In this document: positions 47,400-61,048 of the stretch, in pieces
Position numbering within the stretch: position 1 is the stretch's first letter
Layout of the letters: each line of letters starts with the position of its first letter
NCBI GenBank assembly: GCA_027574665.1
Contig: CM050648.1
Span: forward strand, 43,867,700-43,931,699
From: Rhynochetos jubatus
Lineage: Eukaryota > Chordata > Aves > Eurypygiformes > Rhynochetidae
Direction: 5' to 3'
Length of the DNA stretch: 64,000 nucleotides
Notes under the pieces: generated by a model
Databases searched by the model: none
What the model was told of the DNA's origin: nothing
What the model saw: the letters and a program-made list of their open reading frames with translations, nothing else
Position numbers and translations under genes: made by a program

Positions 47400-50300
47400 T
47401 TCTTGCTAAATTCTGGAGTTTTGCAAAGGTGAGAAGATGAGATGTTATTCGTGACATGGGAAAGCTGTTTTGGGCCCAGGGCTGCTTTTGAAGTACACAT
47501 GGAGAGTTTCTTCTGGAGAGGCCAGAAGCTATACTTGACTTATACTCAAGAACAGTTTCATGGGGTTTTCTTTCTTCTGAATATTGTTCTCACTCTGGAC
47601 AGAGCAACTATCTAGGTCAGAATGGATAAGGAGAACTTTGAGGTAAGAATAGCAAGAGTGGTGAGCAACTAGCTCACACCTCCTCTTGAAATTCTCTCTT
47701 AATACAACCTTATTTTGTGAGCAGTTAAAAATACAAGGTGGGTAAGGCTAAGCTGTAATTGGGGTCACTGAGGGAGGATGAGGATGTGATGAATTGGACC
47801 TTCTAAGGATTTTTTTTCTTCCTTGCTCTGGAGGAGGACTTAAGCCTTTTCAAAAGACCTGGAGGTTTTCAATCCCATGTAGTTCAGGAAAATCTAAACG
47901 GCTGCCTCCTAAAAATGTGGGAAACAGTTTTCATTGAAATGAACCTGAACATCTCTGTTCAGCTGAGCACTGTCTCTTGTTTAGATGCTGGCAACTTAGT
48001 CTTTTTGGTTTTTTAATCCTGTATTTTTTTTCTCTAAACTAATTTTTTTAAATGCATCTTTAACTGTAAGTTTGAAAACAAATAGGGAATGTATTCAAAT
48101 GTGTTCTGATTAAAGCTGTTTTAACTCATTAAATGCTAATCCGTATCTTGTCAGTAGTGTCTCCTTCCATCGTTCATGTAATTGAGTAAGATTGAAGGCT
48201 TTTACCTTTGTGATTTACTAAAAAATTATAAAAGATAAAGGAGTTGTGTGCTATGTTCTTAGAGGTATATACAGAACTCCACTTTAATGAGCTGCTAATT
48301 ATTTTGACAACACTTGAATCATGTAGAAGGTCCTTTCTATAAACTTGTTTGGAGAAGGTCTTTGGTGTGTAATGAATGGTAAGGCTTTAAAGTCGTGTGT
48401 TTCTTGATATTCTTTAGTAAAATTAACTTCAGTAAACTAGGTGACTGATAAAAGCCTTTCTCTGGCTTCTGTAGCTTCACAGGTATGTGTCAACCTGTTG
48501 AATTACCCTGTTCGAGTAAAGCTGGCTTGTTTAGCCACAGGCTTGCACCATGTGTATGGTCAGTATGGAACCAAGAATCTAACACTGATTTATCAGTGCT
48601 TTTTAACATGAGGGTAACTTCCTAGTGTTTTTTTGATTGCTGTCTTTTGTATTCTGTGATGCTTTAAAGAGATTTGTCAGGGCAGCTAAGGGATCTTACA
48701 CCACCTTGTTAAAGCTCTGTCCTTTGCTGTGAACTAAGAATCTATGTAACACCTGGGCAGGGTATTTTGCAAAACACTTCAGTGCTGGAGAGAAGCAAAA
48801 GCACTGCAGAAAGCACTGAATTATTTTCTCTCGCCATGATTACTATAGGCTAGAAAGTGATAACAGAGGGTGAAAGTGCATCAGTACATGCTAAATGATG
48901 TTTTTTCTTTCTGTGAGCATTTTCATGTCATTTTTCTAGCCTCTTCCTCCTGACTGAAAAATAATTTATTAGGGTTTCCTACTGCTGACTCCACTGCCCT
49001 GCTTCAAACATCTTTAGTACATGTGGCTGATCTCCACAAACTGAGAAATGTTCCTTACAGGCAAATAGCCCTACAGGTTTTTTGGTTGATACACACTTTG
49101 GTAGTCTTTTCTCTCAGACATCTTTTTGAGTTCTTGCACCAGTATATTCAGTTTGCTCAGGTATGCTTGGATTTTGAAGCCCATTTCTGAAAATTGGGCT
49201 ATTTAAGTCAAGAAACATAACTAGTTACAGGAGCCTTACTTTAGACTCACTTCTGAAATTGTGTTGGTAAATTGCAGATCTTTATTACAAATCTGTGTGA
49301 CAAACTCTGTGTCCAAGATAAAGACTCTTTCCATCTTCTGATCTAAACGATCATGACTGAAGGTCATTTTTGCTGAAGCTTTCACCTGATTTGTGGTCAG
49401 GGTCTGGAAGTTCACTAATCTCTACTTCCTGGAAGCTGGTAGGTAGTTTTTCTTTGGACGATGTTACACTCAAAACCGTTATAGAAGTAGATCCCTACAT
49501 AGACACACACACTTAGATATTAACGGTCTGATTTAAGAATCATGGTTAATCTAGATCCAAGTAAATATTTTAGGAGAGAATAGTGCAGTTAAAAGTTCTT
49601 TTATATAGAAGGAAGAAAATGACAGTAATAATCACAGTAATACAATTAAAGCTGTAGCATATGCACTTCTCTTGAAGGGAGGTTGAGTATAACTCTTTCC
49701 CCAAAGTGTTAAATCTGTATCTTGTAACTTGGCAGGATAACATGAAGTTCTGCGCCTCTGCAGCCATTCAGGGAAGGAATATTTTGTTGATGTTGCTGGT
49801 TTCTTTTTACTCTCCAGGGATCAGCTTGGGAGTCACTTGTAAGTTGGGTAATGGGCTCTTGCGTCTTTTCTTCATTGTTCTGTAGCTCCAGCTTGTATCG
49901 CAGTTTTCTGTGTGATAATCTGTATGTTAGATGCTATATTTTGTTACCCCTAATAGCAGTTCTGTCAATCTTTTGGGTCTGCATTTTTTTAACTGACCAT
50001 TATAGAGCAGTGCGTAGCTGTGGGATCTCCAGTACCACACATGGGCCGCATCTCTTACCATCCTATGCCAATATTCACCTGCCTACTGCTGCCTACTGCT
50101 TCCCCACTTCTCAGTGTGGGGACTTCTCAGACAGCAGGTCAGTTGGGGAGGTTGCTGTCACAGCTAAACTGAGTAAAAGCTATGGGAAGCTCAGATGTAG
50201 CCAGTTCAGAGACTTGCAAACCCAGTGCAAAGTGTAATGCATGCTGTTGGCAGTGTCAGTGCCATGTTACAGCGTTACATGGGTGAAAATGAGCTTTCCT

Positions 50301-53300
50301 ATGTCTTGACTAAGTGATCAAAAAGCATCTTTTAATTTTTTAAAGGGTTGGCACAGGAGCAGGGATAAATGAGGAGTGAGAGGTGGGAAACTTGTATAGG
50401 GGGGAGTGGCTGGTGAATAAGCAGTAGCAACAGATCAGTTTAAAAAAAAAAAAAAACAATAGCAAGAAGTTTTAATTCCTGTTTTAAAATCTTTAATTTC
50501 TACCACTTCCCAGGTCTGTACAATCAGTAGTGTTTTGTGTGCTTGGAAGGAGGTTTTGCTCTATGTTTTAACCACTTTAAATACCTGGGTTTAATCTTCA
50601 TAACTTTAGGTTTTGTCCCAACCTTCAGTTTGTGTCTGCTAAATGGTACAGTGCATATTTGTGCTGTAATCAGTAAGAACAGACATATAATGCACTATTT
50701 TTGTACTGTGTGCTCCATATCTAATGTTCTGTAACATTGGCTTTCAGTAATATGTTAACAAGTACTAACCTTTTTAGATCAACATCCTATAAAACCAAAT
50801 GTGGTGTTTTGTATTATTTTGGTTTAGCTTGGGTGTTTTTTTAAACTCAATGAGTGTGTTTATAACAAAATAGTAGCACACCCCTAAAACCTGTTCTAAC
50901 CTTGCTAAGGAATTTCATCAGGAACACTGTGCATAATGAATTACGCCAGAAGAGAGCAGTGTTGCCTTACAGGACACTTACAGGTTGTATGGTAGAAAAG
51001 AAATAAAATCATGTCTACACTGATGTTTCTATAATTAAATATTTCTTTTAAGTAACTTGGATTACGATTCTACATCTTTCAGATATATACCTGAGTCCTT
51101 TGATTTTTCAAAATAATTTTCTGAAATACCTGGTTTAGGGGTATAGTATAGCAGTAGTGTTGTTCGTGGGGCATGCCTTAATGTAATCTGAGACCTTTCC
51201 AGCGTTGCTGATGTGGTTATAGCTTTCCATTCATAGAAACTTAAGGTACTGTAGAAAGGTCTGTAGGAGGGTCTGCAAGGGCTTGACTGGCTGTGTAATT
51301 GGGCATTAGATGTCTTCAACTGCCAGAGTTGTTTTGGACTTTGTACTAAAGTCTACTTGACACCATCTGTGAGGACTGGAGGTGTTTTCCCATGGAAAGA
51401 GGTGTCACCCGAGGGGGAGCACCTTGGAGCAGCGTTTGCTGCTCTGCTGCCCAGGGCACCAACAAGAGGTTTGTCCATCCCAGATCCCCCTAGATATGCC
51501 ACAAACAGATCCCAGTCCTACCTTCAGTGTTTGTAGCAGCAACCAAGCTGGCTGTCCAAGTCTCTCTGGGTTATGCAAATGGACAGTTTTGCAGTCCTGA
51601 GAGTTTACAGTCTCTGGCAGTTGCTGATTTACTTCTGAAAATTGGGGAAAAATACGACATGATGGACAAAAATGCAAGTGTCATATTTAAAGCACGAAAC
51701 AAACAGATTTGTCATGCTGTTTCCACAGCGTGATCTCGACTTTGCTAATGATGCCAACACTGAGATGAGCATTGGCAACAGTCTTCCTCGGATGGTTTCA
51801 ACTTCTCTTGAAAAACAAAACACAACTCTGAACAATGGTGATAGCACAGAGAGGACATGAATGCTGAACATTCAAAGGCCAGAGAGAGGTTTTGCACAGA
51901 TGCAAAGGTTGGCAGGCTTGTTGCTTCACATAGCACAAAGTGTACCTTGTCTATGCTGAAAGCTGCTTAGCAGCTTCCAGACTAGAGTTTGTACATCCTG
52001 AGTTGCGTGGAATGGGTAATGATGCATGTCTCCATGTGAAGTCCTTCCCACAGCTTCTCTATCCCCAGACACTCCCTAAAATAGGGATTGTGTGCATGTG
52101 ATGTGAAAGCTGTTTCAAGATTATCATCCTAAATACCTGCACTCAGTGACTTCTTCCATACCAAAAACTGGGATTTTGGTTTTCTTTAACCCTTACTAAA
52201 TCTTGTCAATAATGGCATGCATCTCTATGACCTTATCTCACTTTGAGAAATTGGTTTTAAAAATTAGACTTTTTTTTTTTTTGTCCTGAGCACAAAAATA
52301 TATCACATTGGGTTTTTTCATAGAGAAGGGGAAATAACTGATACTCTAGGGAGTGATAATGATGTGGTACTAACCTGAGATAAACAACTTCTGATGTAAC
52401 TACTTTCCTGTAAAGGTAATATCTCCTTCTACTGCTGTTAAAATCATCACGCTAATGTCCTCTTCTCTGTGGTCGTGGTAGGAATTGTGGTGAGACTGAC
52501 TTTAGTTCTGTCACAGTGGTGTTGGTTGTTTGGTTTTTTTTTTTATCCAGTACCAATCTTTTCCCTTATATCAATCTTTGGACTTCAGCGGTCACTGATT
52601 GCAAGTATAAGATGCTGGGAGAAGGGCATCTCTAGGAACTGATCACAGATGAAACACTGAATGCCAGTGGATAGTGAAGTTATGAGATCCTTTTTAGGAA
52701 AACATAAAATTAAAAATATCAGTGGACTTGCAAATCATATAGTTAAAGGACCACAAAAGAGGTCAAGTACCCAGATGCCACTCGAGGCACCTGAGCTAAA
52801 TTTGTATGTCTAGCTTCTCAACTCAACTGCTACCTCCAATTCCCACCTGCCTGCCATGGAGTTTAATATAATTTAGCTGTCACCTAAATCCCAACAGGAT
52901 CACAGAGCAGGTATTCCGCAGTTCATTTTGTTCTAAAAGCTCAAAACACTTCTGCTGAATTAGCCCCCACAGAAGGTGAAGGCAAGTGCTGTCAAAACCA
53001 GGAAGACAAAAGTTTTCCATGGAAGTTCCCCTGTGACAGGTAAGAGATCTAACTTCCATGCTGGGATAACTTAGAAAAGTGAGTAGCTGCCATCTTTTCC
53101 TCACTTAGACTTCAATATCTGTGGCTGCTGGAATTAGTTCCCATTTCATCATGCTGGCGGCTGTGAATCCCATGTTGTTCCCCACCGGGTATTGGATGTA
53201 TGGTTTCTGCAAAACAGCAAGCTGTTAGGTCTTACTTATCTACTTAACTGGTTTGGGGCAAAAAAAACACCACTAGGAGCAAAATGTGCGTTTGCTTGCA

Positions 53301-53870
53301 CATGCTTGATGTTAGGTTCAAATATTCCCCCCACCCTGGGATGATAGCTTCTCTAAGTCAATTGCCTTTAATGATGCAGTCCTGTTTTGCTGCCAAGTTG
53401 CTGAGAGATTTGAGAATCAGTATAAAAAAGAGGGAGGTAAAGAAAAAAAGATTGAAAAGCCTATTGAAAGTGTGTGGTCACAAACAAGAATAGTAAAAGT
53501 GCCAGCAATGCTGCTTTGACAATTTTTAAAGCTCTGTGTCAAAGCAATTTCCTAATTAGTGCTTGGGGATACAGCTAAGAACAGAAAATAAAATCATTAA
53601 TGAAAATAGCTCAACAATAAGCTTCTCACTGTACTGTTAAAAAATTCTAGTAGCTTTACCTCTTTAAACAGAATATAAATTTATGACTTGGATTTTACCT
53701 GTAACATCAGTGTGCTAGCAGTTGCACATATAATTAATGTATTTTGATAAAGAGAAGCAGTCTACTCAGGAGTAACTGCGAAAAAGATGAAATCCTAGTT
53801 CCGTTCAAGTCAACAGAAGTTCTGCTATTGCCTCTGATAAATACTGGATTTCATGATTCAAAAAAAATTT
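47400..53870. other. Downstream flank, no gene seen
   Basis: This is AT-rich sequence past the likely PCMTD1 end. Open frames of up to 128 codons occur (for example 49851-50237) but resemble no known protein and have no splice or codon pattern that would support them. I do not recognise repeats here apart from short A or T runs. Confidence 0.5.
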
Positions 53871-53874
53871 CATG

Positions 53875-54030
53875 TCTGAAGAGTTTATAGTGTAAGACGA
53901 GATGAAGTATATAGGAAAGGAATATGGTATGCAAATAATGTTTAACCAGTTTTTCTGAAGTTTATAGTGTGAGACAAGAGGTGAAGTGTAGAAAAATCTA
54001 TATGGTGTGCAAGTAGTGTGTAAGCAGTTT
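53875..54030 (+). repeat. Tandem duplication, about 78 bp x 2
   Basis: Copy 1 (53875-53952) and copy 2 (53954-54030) share TCTGAAG, GTTTATAGTGTRAGACRAGA, TGAAGTRTA, ATATGGTRTGCAARTA and TAANCAGTTT in the same order. By eye they are roughly 80 percent alike. The divergence means the duplication is not recent. Confidence 0.85.
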
Positions 54031-55530
54031 CATGTCATGTTAATTTTTACATTTTATTTTTTTATAAGAATGTGTTCAAACTTAGAACAAGGCCTTCTCT
54101 GGTTTAAAATGTGCAAAATGGAGCCTTCATAGGGAGCATGAAGGCTTCAGTAGGATGTGAGCTGAGCAGATAAAGCAGAAAGTGAAAAGGAGGAGAGTTG
54201 GAAAGTGAGCAGGGACTGTGAATAACAGGCACAAAGGATGAACCTTCTTTGCTGTGGGAGCCTATTGGTAGGAGGGAGCGTGACCAGCAATGGAAGAGAA
54301 GGTGCGAAATGGCATTGATAGTATTGTAGCTTAGAAGAGTAGCTGCTGATTTTTGTACCACGCATGGGAAACTCCAAGCTTGTAAGCTTCCAAAGCCCCA
54401 GCTGTATCTGGTGGCTCTGGTAGGTTGTGGCTGGGCTGCTGTTGCATGGCGCTGCTTGATTTGTGACCTAGCCTGACTGAAAGGGATATGAATTCATTCT
54501 CCCAGATCTGTCCAAGTAATTTGGAGGACGGCGTAAAAACATTAACATGTTGATAACATTTCACAGACACAAAGTCCTTAGGTCTGCAGTGGGTTGGTCT
54601 TGGTCACATTGAAACAGCTTTATTCTGCAAAATTCTTCAGCTCTTTTGCTTCCAGGGTCCAATCTAAAGTGTGTGTAAAGTCTCCAAGAAAAAAGCACTA
54701 ATTAGCCCACTGAATGTATGTGATATGCCCTTGCACTTCTGTGCTAGATGAGAGTGTTTGAAAATCCTCTTTGTCTTCTGAATATGCCAACTTTTGAGCT
54801 GTAGATTATTCTGTGAGGAAGATGAAACAAAAATTTTTCTGAGTCTCTTCAACAGTAAGTATTTTCATTTTAATGGAATAATTCAGTAAGCATTGGGTCA
54901 GAGACAGCCAAAAAAAAAATGTTTCTGATAGAGTCCTCACTGGAGAGAGGAGGTACGTGAATTTCAACCTGCAATCCAGTGTGTGTTTAAATACTTTAAG
55001 CACCCTTTTAAGGAACAAATTAAATCCAGAAAAAGCCAGGTAGGTTTTCTATCCAAAAAGAGGCAAATGAGTGATGGAGGGAGAAGGGTTTGACTGAGAT
55101 AGCTCTCAACACAGTTCCCAGGAGGGAGGATGTGATCTCCATCTCTCTTCCATGGAGATGGAAGGGAGAGGACGTGGAAGTGGTGGGAACCTAGCAGGGC
55201 AGTGGCAGGGCTATAAAAACTGAGGCACTTCTGACTGAAAACAGGTTAAAGCAGATAGGCAGAGATTGCCGGGGTGTGTGGAAGGACTGTGTCTGCTCGG
55301 GAAGAGGGAGTTGGATGAACTTACTGGCAGCCACAGTGTGCTGATTTAGGCACCAGCTTCTGCTCCCTGTGGGGCTTGGGCAGTCCTTCCCCAGCCAGGG
55401 ATCACCATGACCACCCTATTTCCCACCAGCACTGAGGAAAGAGCTGACATGGCACTTTTTTCACGAGAAAGGAGCAGCACAGGCATCTCTCAGGTGAATG
55501 CTCAGCCCTTTCAGTCTCAATGAAGATAAA
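54031..55530. other. Intergenic stretch, nothing recognised
   Basis: Mixed composition, with only short open frames and no recognisable repeat or gene. A small inverted repeat, CCATCTC/GAGATGG, lies around 55140-55163. Confidence 0.45.
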
Positions 55531-55532
55531 CG

Positions 55533-55802
55533 GTAGGACAGTGGGTAATGGGTTTAAATTGAAAGTGGGGAGATTTAGATTGGATATAAGGAAGACATTC
55601 TTCCTGTAGAGGGTGGTGAGGCACTGGAACAGGTTGCCCAGAGAAGCTGTGGATGCCCCATCCCTGGCAGTGTTCAAGGCCAGGCTGGATGAGGCTTTGA
55701 GCAACCTGGTCTAGTGGAGGGTGTCCCTGCCCAAGGCAGGGGGGCTGGAACTAGATGGTCTTTAGGGTCCCTTTCAACCCAGACCATTCTGTGGCTTTAT
55801 GA
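55533..55802 (+). mobile_element. CR1 LINE 3' fragment, sense orientation
   Basis: It contains the standard CR1 3' blocks: GGGTAATGGGTTTAAATTGA, AGGGTGGTGAGGCACTGGAA, CAGGTTGCCCAGAGAAGCTG, GAGCAACCTGGTCTAGTGGA and GGGTCCCTTTCAACCCAGAC, ending in a degraded CATTCTGTGGCTTTATGACT tail. It is 5'-truncated at about 270 bp. It appears to be the same subfamily as the copies at 23.6 and 35.7 kb. Confidence 0.95.
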
Positions 55803-58409
55803 CTCAGTGAAATACCCTGTTTGTAAAACCATAACATTTCAGACTGACCTTCCAGTCCTACATTTTCTTCAGCAGTTCCTTTTAGCTGAATTCTCTGCCT
55901 GGCCTTTGCAGTTCCCTGTTGCCTGGGCCCAGCCTTGGCTTCGAGGTGTCATGAACATGGAGGGAGGAAGAGCACTTAATGCAGGGTACCACACATACCT
56001 TTAAACCTGCAATTTAACAGGGGACTGACTGGAGGCCAGGAGAGGGCTGCTGTGGAATATCTCTTTGCTATGTGTCCCAGCAGGAGACACTGAACAAATA
56101 CAGATGCCCTACATTGTGGTTCAAGGGAATGATACTAATTTCCTCTGAAGTTGTCAATCTGTTTCCATCAGAATGCAAAGCTGAAAACAAAGAGCCTGTG
56201 TCCAAAATCTTAAATTTTAAAAATGTTGCCTGCCAACAGGAACACTTATAATCTGCAGGCAAGTGTCCAAAAATCAGGGAATATTACACAATGCTAATGC
56301 TAAAACTGAGATTTAAGCTGTTTAGTGGATCTAGTCATAAACTTCAGATTCTGCTAGCAGATCCAACAAAACGGCCTTTCTTAGTAATTGGGGCACAAGA
56401 GATCTGCGGGCAGTTTGAGGCTTGTTCAGTGGTCTGTTGGTGACTGTACATGTCGTCAGCCCATGGCTCAGTTTTCCTATCGGGAAAACATACTTTCTGT
56501 CACTGCTCTTGTCAAATGCTTTTACAAGAAGAATTACTTCACTACAGGAAGCACTTTATTATTTACATGAGACCTTATGCAGCTGGGCCTAGATCTTGGT
56601 GCAGGACAAAGCAACTCAGAACCCTGCTTTCTTCCTACTTTCCTCTTGCTGGAAAGGTGGAAAGGAATGGGGAAAGATGGCAGTGAAAGGCAGAAGGAAC
56701 AAGAGCGAAAGAATGAGTTTGCCTGCCCTGGGCTGCAAGGAATGTGAAGTAGCTTTTGCGCTGTGTGTCTGAGTAACTTCTTGCTGGTCATGTCCTGAGG
56801 TTGGTACTGTCTCTGAGGAACCTCAGAAGTGGACTGTTTGGCAGCTGTCCTCTTGCATAACAGTTTGGCATCACCAACGTTTGCCCCTTACCCTCTAGGC
56901 ATATGTGCAGCTGAGTTGTCCTGCCTGATTTTTGTTACTTTTCAGGTGAGGAAAAGTTCTTCCCTTTGAAAAGTCTCTGCACTCACAGGCATGCAAATGC
57001 CTGCTGTGGACGTTACCCTAGGCCACAGGGTAATGGCCTTGCTTTTTGGAGTTTCAGGAGAGCTTTGGGAAGGGTCAGACCGCAGGCGATTTCCTGGATT
57101 GGAAGACTTTGAGTGGCATGAATAGATGGGGTTGGGAGCAGTGGGAAGGGGAGAACTGTCTCAGTGCATGAGCAGAACCTCAAAGTATTTGAATTTCTAG
57201 AAATAGCAGAGGTGAAAGTGCAGCAGCTCCAAAGCCCCTGGTGCTGGCAGGACCTCTGGGCAGAATGAAATGCAGCAGCAGCAGGACAGAAAATTGTTTA
57301 AATGAGAAGCGCTCATTTTCTGCACTGTGAGCCTACATCATGTGCTCAGGTATCCTGGCTGAATAAAAAAGCTGAGGATAATGTGGTAATATAAACAGTA
57401 GGAAATGTCTTCATACACATGGAAGCTGAACCATATTGGTTGGCAAGTCCATCCAGCGGGGCCACGCAGTACAATCTCTGGTGGGGGAAGCTCATGTACA
57501 TTCAAAGGTTTGGGCTTTGCTGGTTCTCCTTGCTGCTATGGCAGGATACCCTTTTCTGTGCTCGTGAGATAAGCCTCCCACACTGTAGTTTTTAAAGCAA
57601 ACTTCACTGCACAGCCAGTAATGGCAGATGTTTTTCAGCTTGATTACTTCTACTGTCATTTAGTTTAGGTTCCCATGTGTAGTTTCTGCTCTGCTTATGT
57701 TTGTACATCAGAAGGGGATGCTTGGAAATGCTTGTTTTGTGGGAGTGTAATGTGAACAATGAACACTGGCTAATGATTACAGCAGCATGGGATTATCAGA
57801 TGACTATTATTTCAGAGTATATGCTTGTAAGTGATTAAGGGTTTTTTTTTTTTTTGAGCCTACCACATCTTTGTAAGCTGTTTAAAATCAAAATTAGTTT
57901 GATTGTAACTGATTAAAACTGCTGTGGACAAACATGCTCTGTTTGTCTGTCCAATTCTGTGTGTGTGGATAAGATGATCTGACTCAGGAGTTGTGCTATT
58001 TTTACCTTCAGGAAAGAGTTACAACAATGTTGAGAACTTTGTAACCGTTGTTTTTGTCTTCATAGCCATGATAGCAATCTGCCTTATGCTTTTTCGGAGC
58101 CTGGGAAGCAAGTGGCAGTTTATTAAATAGGTGAACAATGGATGGCAGGAAATTACAGAGGAATGCAAGAACTTTGGGTTGGGTTTGATCACAATTAAAT
58201 TAATCTCAAATAGAGTGTATTACCCGATGCTGCTAAGCAGTAAGTTTTACAGCCTCAATAGTGTGTGATGTTCCTTCAAATTCTCTTTCCTTAGGCTCAG
58301 ACCAATGAAAATTTTAGCCTAGCTCACCCATTTATTTCTCCTAAAGAAAAAGCAATTTACAGTCACAGCACCTACCTACAGCTGAATACTGGAGGTCTCA
58401 GTTTAGAAG
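55803..58409. other. Intergenic stretch, nothing recognised
   Basis: Moderate GC with scattered short open frames of up to 96 codons and no convincing coding, RNA or repeat feature. A T run of 14 lies at 57842-57855. Confidence 0.45.
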
Positions 58410-58955
58410 TGTCCTGGTTTCAGTTGGGATAGAGTTAATTTTTCTCCTAGTTGCTGGAATAGTACTGTTTGGGATTGAGTATGTGATAAAACACTGATGT
58501 TTTGTTGCAAAGCAGTGCTTATACTAAGGAAATTTTCAGCTTCTCATGCTCTGCTATCAAGGAGGTGCACAAGAAGCTGGGAGGGAGCACAGCTGGGACA
58601 GCTGACCCAGACTGGCCAAAGGGATATTCCCTACCATATGATGTCATCTCAGTATGTAAACTAAAGGGAATTGGTAAGGGGTCAGTGGTCGCTGCTCAGG
58701 GACTGGCTGGATGGGCCAGTGTGTGGTGAGCGGTTGCATCACTTGTTTTTCCTGGGTTTTGTTTATGTTTATTTTTGTTTTTGTTTTCATTACAGTGTTT
58801 TGCTTATTTTATTTCAATCATTAAACTGGTCATCTCCCATCCCATGAGCTTTCTTGCTTTTACCCTTCTGATCCCCTCCCCCATCCCACTGAGTTGGGGG
58901 GAGTGTGAGTGAGGAGCTGTGTGGTGCTTGGTTACCGACAGGTTAAACCATGACA
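58410..58955 (+). mobile_element. Solo LTR of an avian endogenous retrovirus
   Basis: The 546-bp element starts TGTCCTGGTTTCAGTTGGGA and ends TTAAACCATGACA, the TG...CA ends of a retroviral LTR. The sequence matches, from memory, a very common LTR of bird genomes: ACAGCTGACCCAGACTGGCC, CTGCTCAGGGACTGGCTGG, TTATTTCAATCATTAAACTG and CCCCATCCCACTGAGTTGGG. It carries a weakened TATA-like TATGTAAA (58653-58660) and an ATTAAA poly(A) signal (58820-58825). GAAG flanks both ends (58406-58409 and 58956-58959). No retroviral genes lie beside it, so it is a solo LTR left by recombination between the two LTRs of a provirus. The exact family (ERVL or other) is not settled. Confidence 0.88.
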
Positions 58956-59334
58956 GAAGGCCAGTCATCTGTAGTTTGCATTGGAATTTATTGATGAATT
59001 ACAAGACTGTCAAAAACATCGCTGTGGTGGTTTGTACTGCTCAAGTCACTAATCACTCATGAAGGGCCCACATGTCAAGCTCGTTGCACAGTCCACGCAC
59101 CAGCTTACAGTCTAAGGTCTTATCCTGCCTGTCACTTCTCTGTGCAGGAGCCTCTTCTGTGGGAGGCGATGAGGTCCCATGTAAATGCTGCCAGTTTCTG
59201 AGCTGTGTGGCTTGCCCAGTCAGAGCTGGGGGCCTGGTGAGGTGCTGTCCACAGCTGAAAGAGATGTGGAAGCATGTAGTAGAGGGGGTGGGATAGCACT
59301 GGGAAGATGTTATATACACTGTATATAAGAGATT

Positions 59335-59382
59335 GGGTGAAAAGTTTGCAGAGAAAATGGGTGAAAAGTTTGCAGAGAAAAT
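59335..59382 (+). repeat. Perfect 24-bp tandem duplication
   Basis: The 24-mer beginning GGGTGAAAAGTTTGCAGAG occurs twice in a row without a mismatch (59335-59358 and 59359-59382). Perfect identity suggests a recent slippage or duplication event. Confidence 0.9.
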
Positions 59383-61029
59383 GACTGAAATACCTTTTTT
59401 TTTATAGTGGATGTGTTTTGCAATTCTGGTTTATGTGGAGATATTACTTGCCAAAATGTTATTTATGACCCTCAGTGTCCAAGTGCAGTTTCTTACATGT
59501 CATGGGTAATGCAAAAAAAACCTGTGGTGTTTTTATCAAAAGTTGTGTCACTTGAGAGGGCACCAGTCCCCTCCAGGCTGCTGCGTGTGGGAGATCTACC
59601 ATCATCACTGTTGCTTACCTTCCACAAGACAGAGCATGGTTTTATCTCGGTAGTTTTCATTATCATTGGCGCTGTGTAATTAATCAGTGTTTTGCACAGC
59701 ACTAATATGGGATCTTAAAAGAGAATTGAGACTGCGTGCTCTGTAGAAGGTGGAATATATGTAGAATATTAAAACCTCTGGGAGCAGAGATTTATTTTTA
59801 AGTATTTAATGGTAACAAAGGTTTGCAATATTTTATAAGCAATGCCTTGAACTCCCACAGTGTACCATTTTTCAGGTGTGTGACCTTAAAAAAAAAATAC
59901 AAGTGATAAAAGCTCTGCTCTGGAACAGATCTGCTTACTTACCATAAAAAAAAAAAAAATTACCCAGCACTGCAGATGTACCCACAAGCACACTAGGAAA
60001 GGTTTGTGTGCATTTAATTGACCCTGTTTACTTTATTTATTAATTTAAGCTATAACCTTATTCTGTCAAGTGTACAAAACTAGGGCTGTTTAAGCATAAG
60101 CTAAATAAACCTAAGCTAAATGCAGACCTGTATCTGCTTGAAATGTTAATTATGAAGATACAGGATAAGGTGTTCATACATGCATATGGCATACCATTAA
60201 AGTCCCTCAAGGAGCATGAATCCTCTTACCAACCTAAAGGTTCTCTTTCCTGCTTTTTGAAATGGCTCAGAACATCAGGGAATGTAAAAAATCCTTGTAA
60301 TGAGAATAGATTTTTAGATGCAAACTGACTGCTTGCTACCAAAGAGTCTGATGTTGTCTCAGCTGTTTCAGCTGGGTGCTGTGCATTGTTGCAAAATGCC
60401 ATGCAATTTCTCTGATGGATTGTATGGGTCCATCTATAAAATATTCGACTTTTTCTTTTGTTGTTGCTTATAAGTAAGTGCAATACTTGGTTGTCATTTG
60501 AACATAGGCATTGCTTTCTCAGACATAAATTTTAAATATGTATTTAAGAGGTTTTTTTCTAGTTTAGCATTCCTTTTATATATTTTAGGATGCATTTCCC
60601 TCACTTGGATTGTGTCAAATCTATATTTGATCTATTTTTGGCACTTTTTGGTTGATGTAGAAATAAAGCGTTTACCAGTTTCTGTGAAGCAATGAAACAA
60701 AATGTGAAAAGAATAAGGTTAGTCAAAAAATACTTTTCCATCTTGAAGAAATAATTTCTGCTTTGTCAAGGACAAAGGAGGATTTTGCTTGAGATTGGGC
60801 ACATCTCATTCCAGCTGTTAAGCCGTGTATTTGATTGGATCAAAACAGGTTCGTTTTTCGTTGGCAGTAATAGAGGAATGGTGATCAAATACAGCTTTGT
60901 TTCTCATGTCTTGGATGATATGCCTAAAGCTGTACTCAAGTGTGTATGGGGGGTGTGTGTCTGTTTCATTTCATTTTGTTGCTGGTTGAGCTGGAAACCC
61001 TTTCAGTATGGCCAGAAAAAAGGGTGGGG

Positions 61030-61048
61030 TTTTTTTTTTTTTTTTTTT
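61030..61048. repeat. Poly-T run, 19 nt
   Basis: An uninterrupted T run follows GGGTGGGG and ends in AAG. It is a simple homopolymer. Confidence 0.85.

Noticed and set aside
53308-53330. GGTTCAAAT resembling a tRNA B box
   Set aside because: The motif is broken after GGTTCAAAT, no A box lies at the right distance upstream, and no cloverleaf stems are visible.
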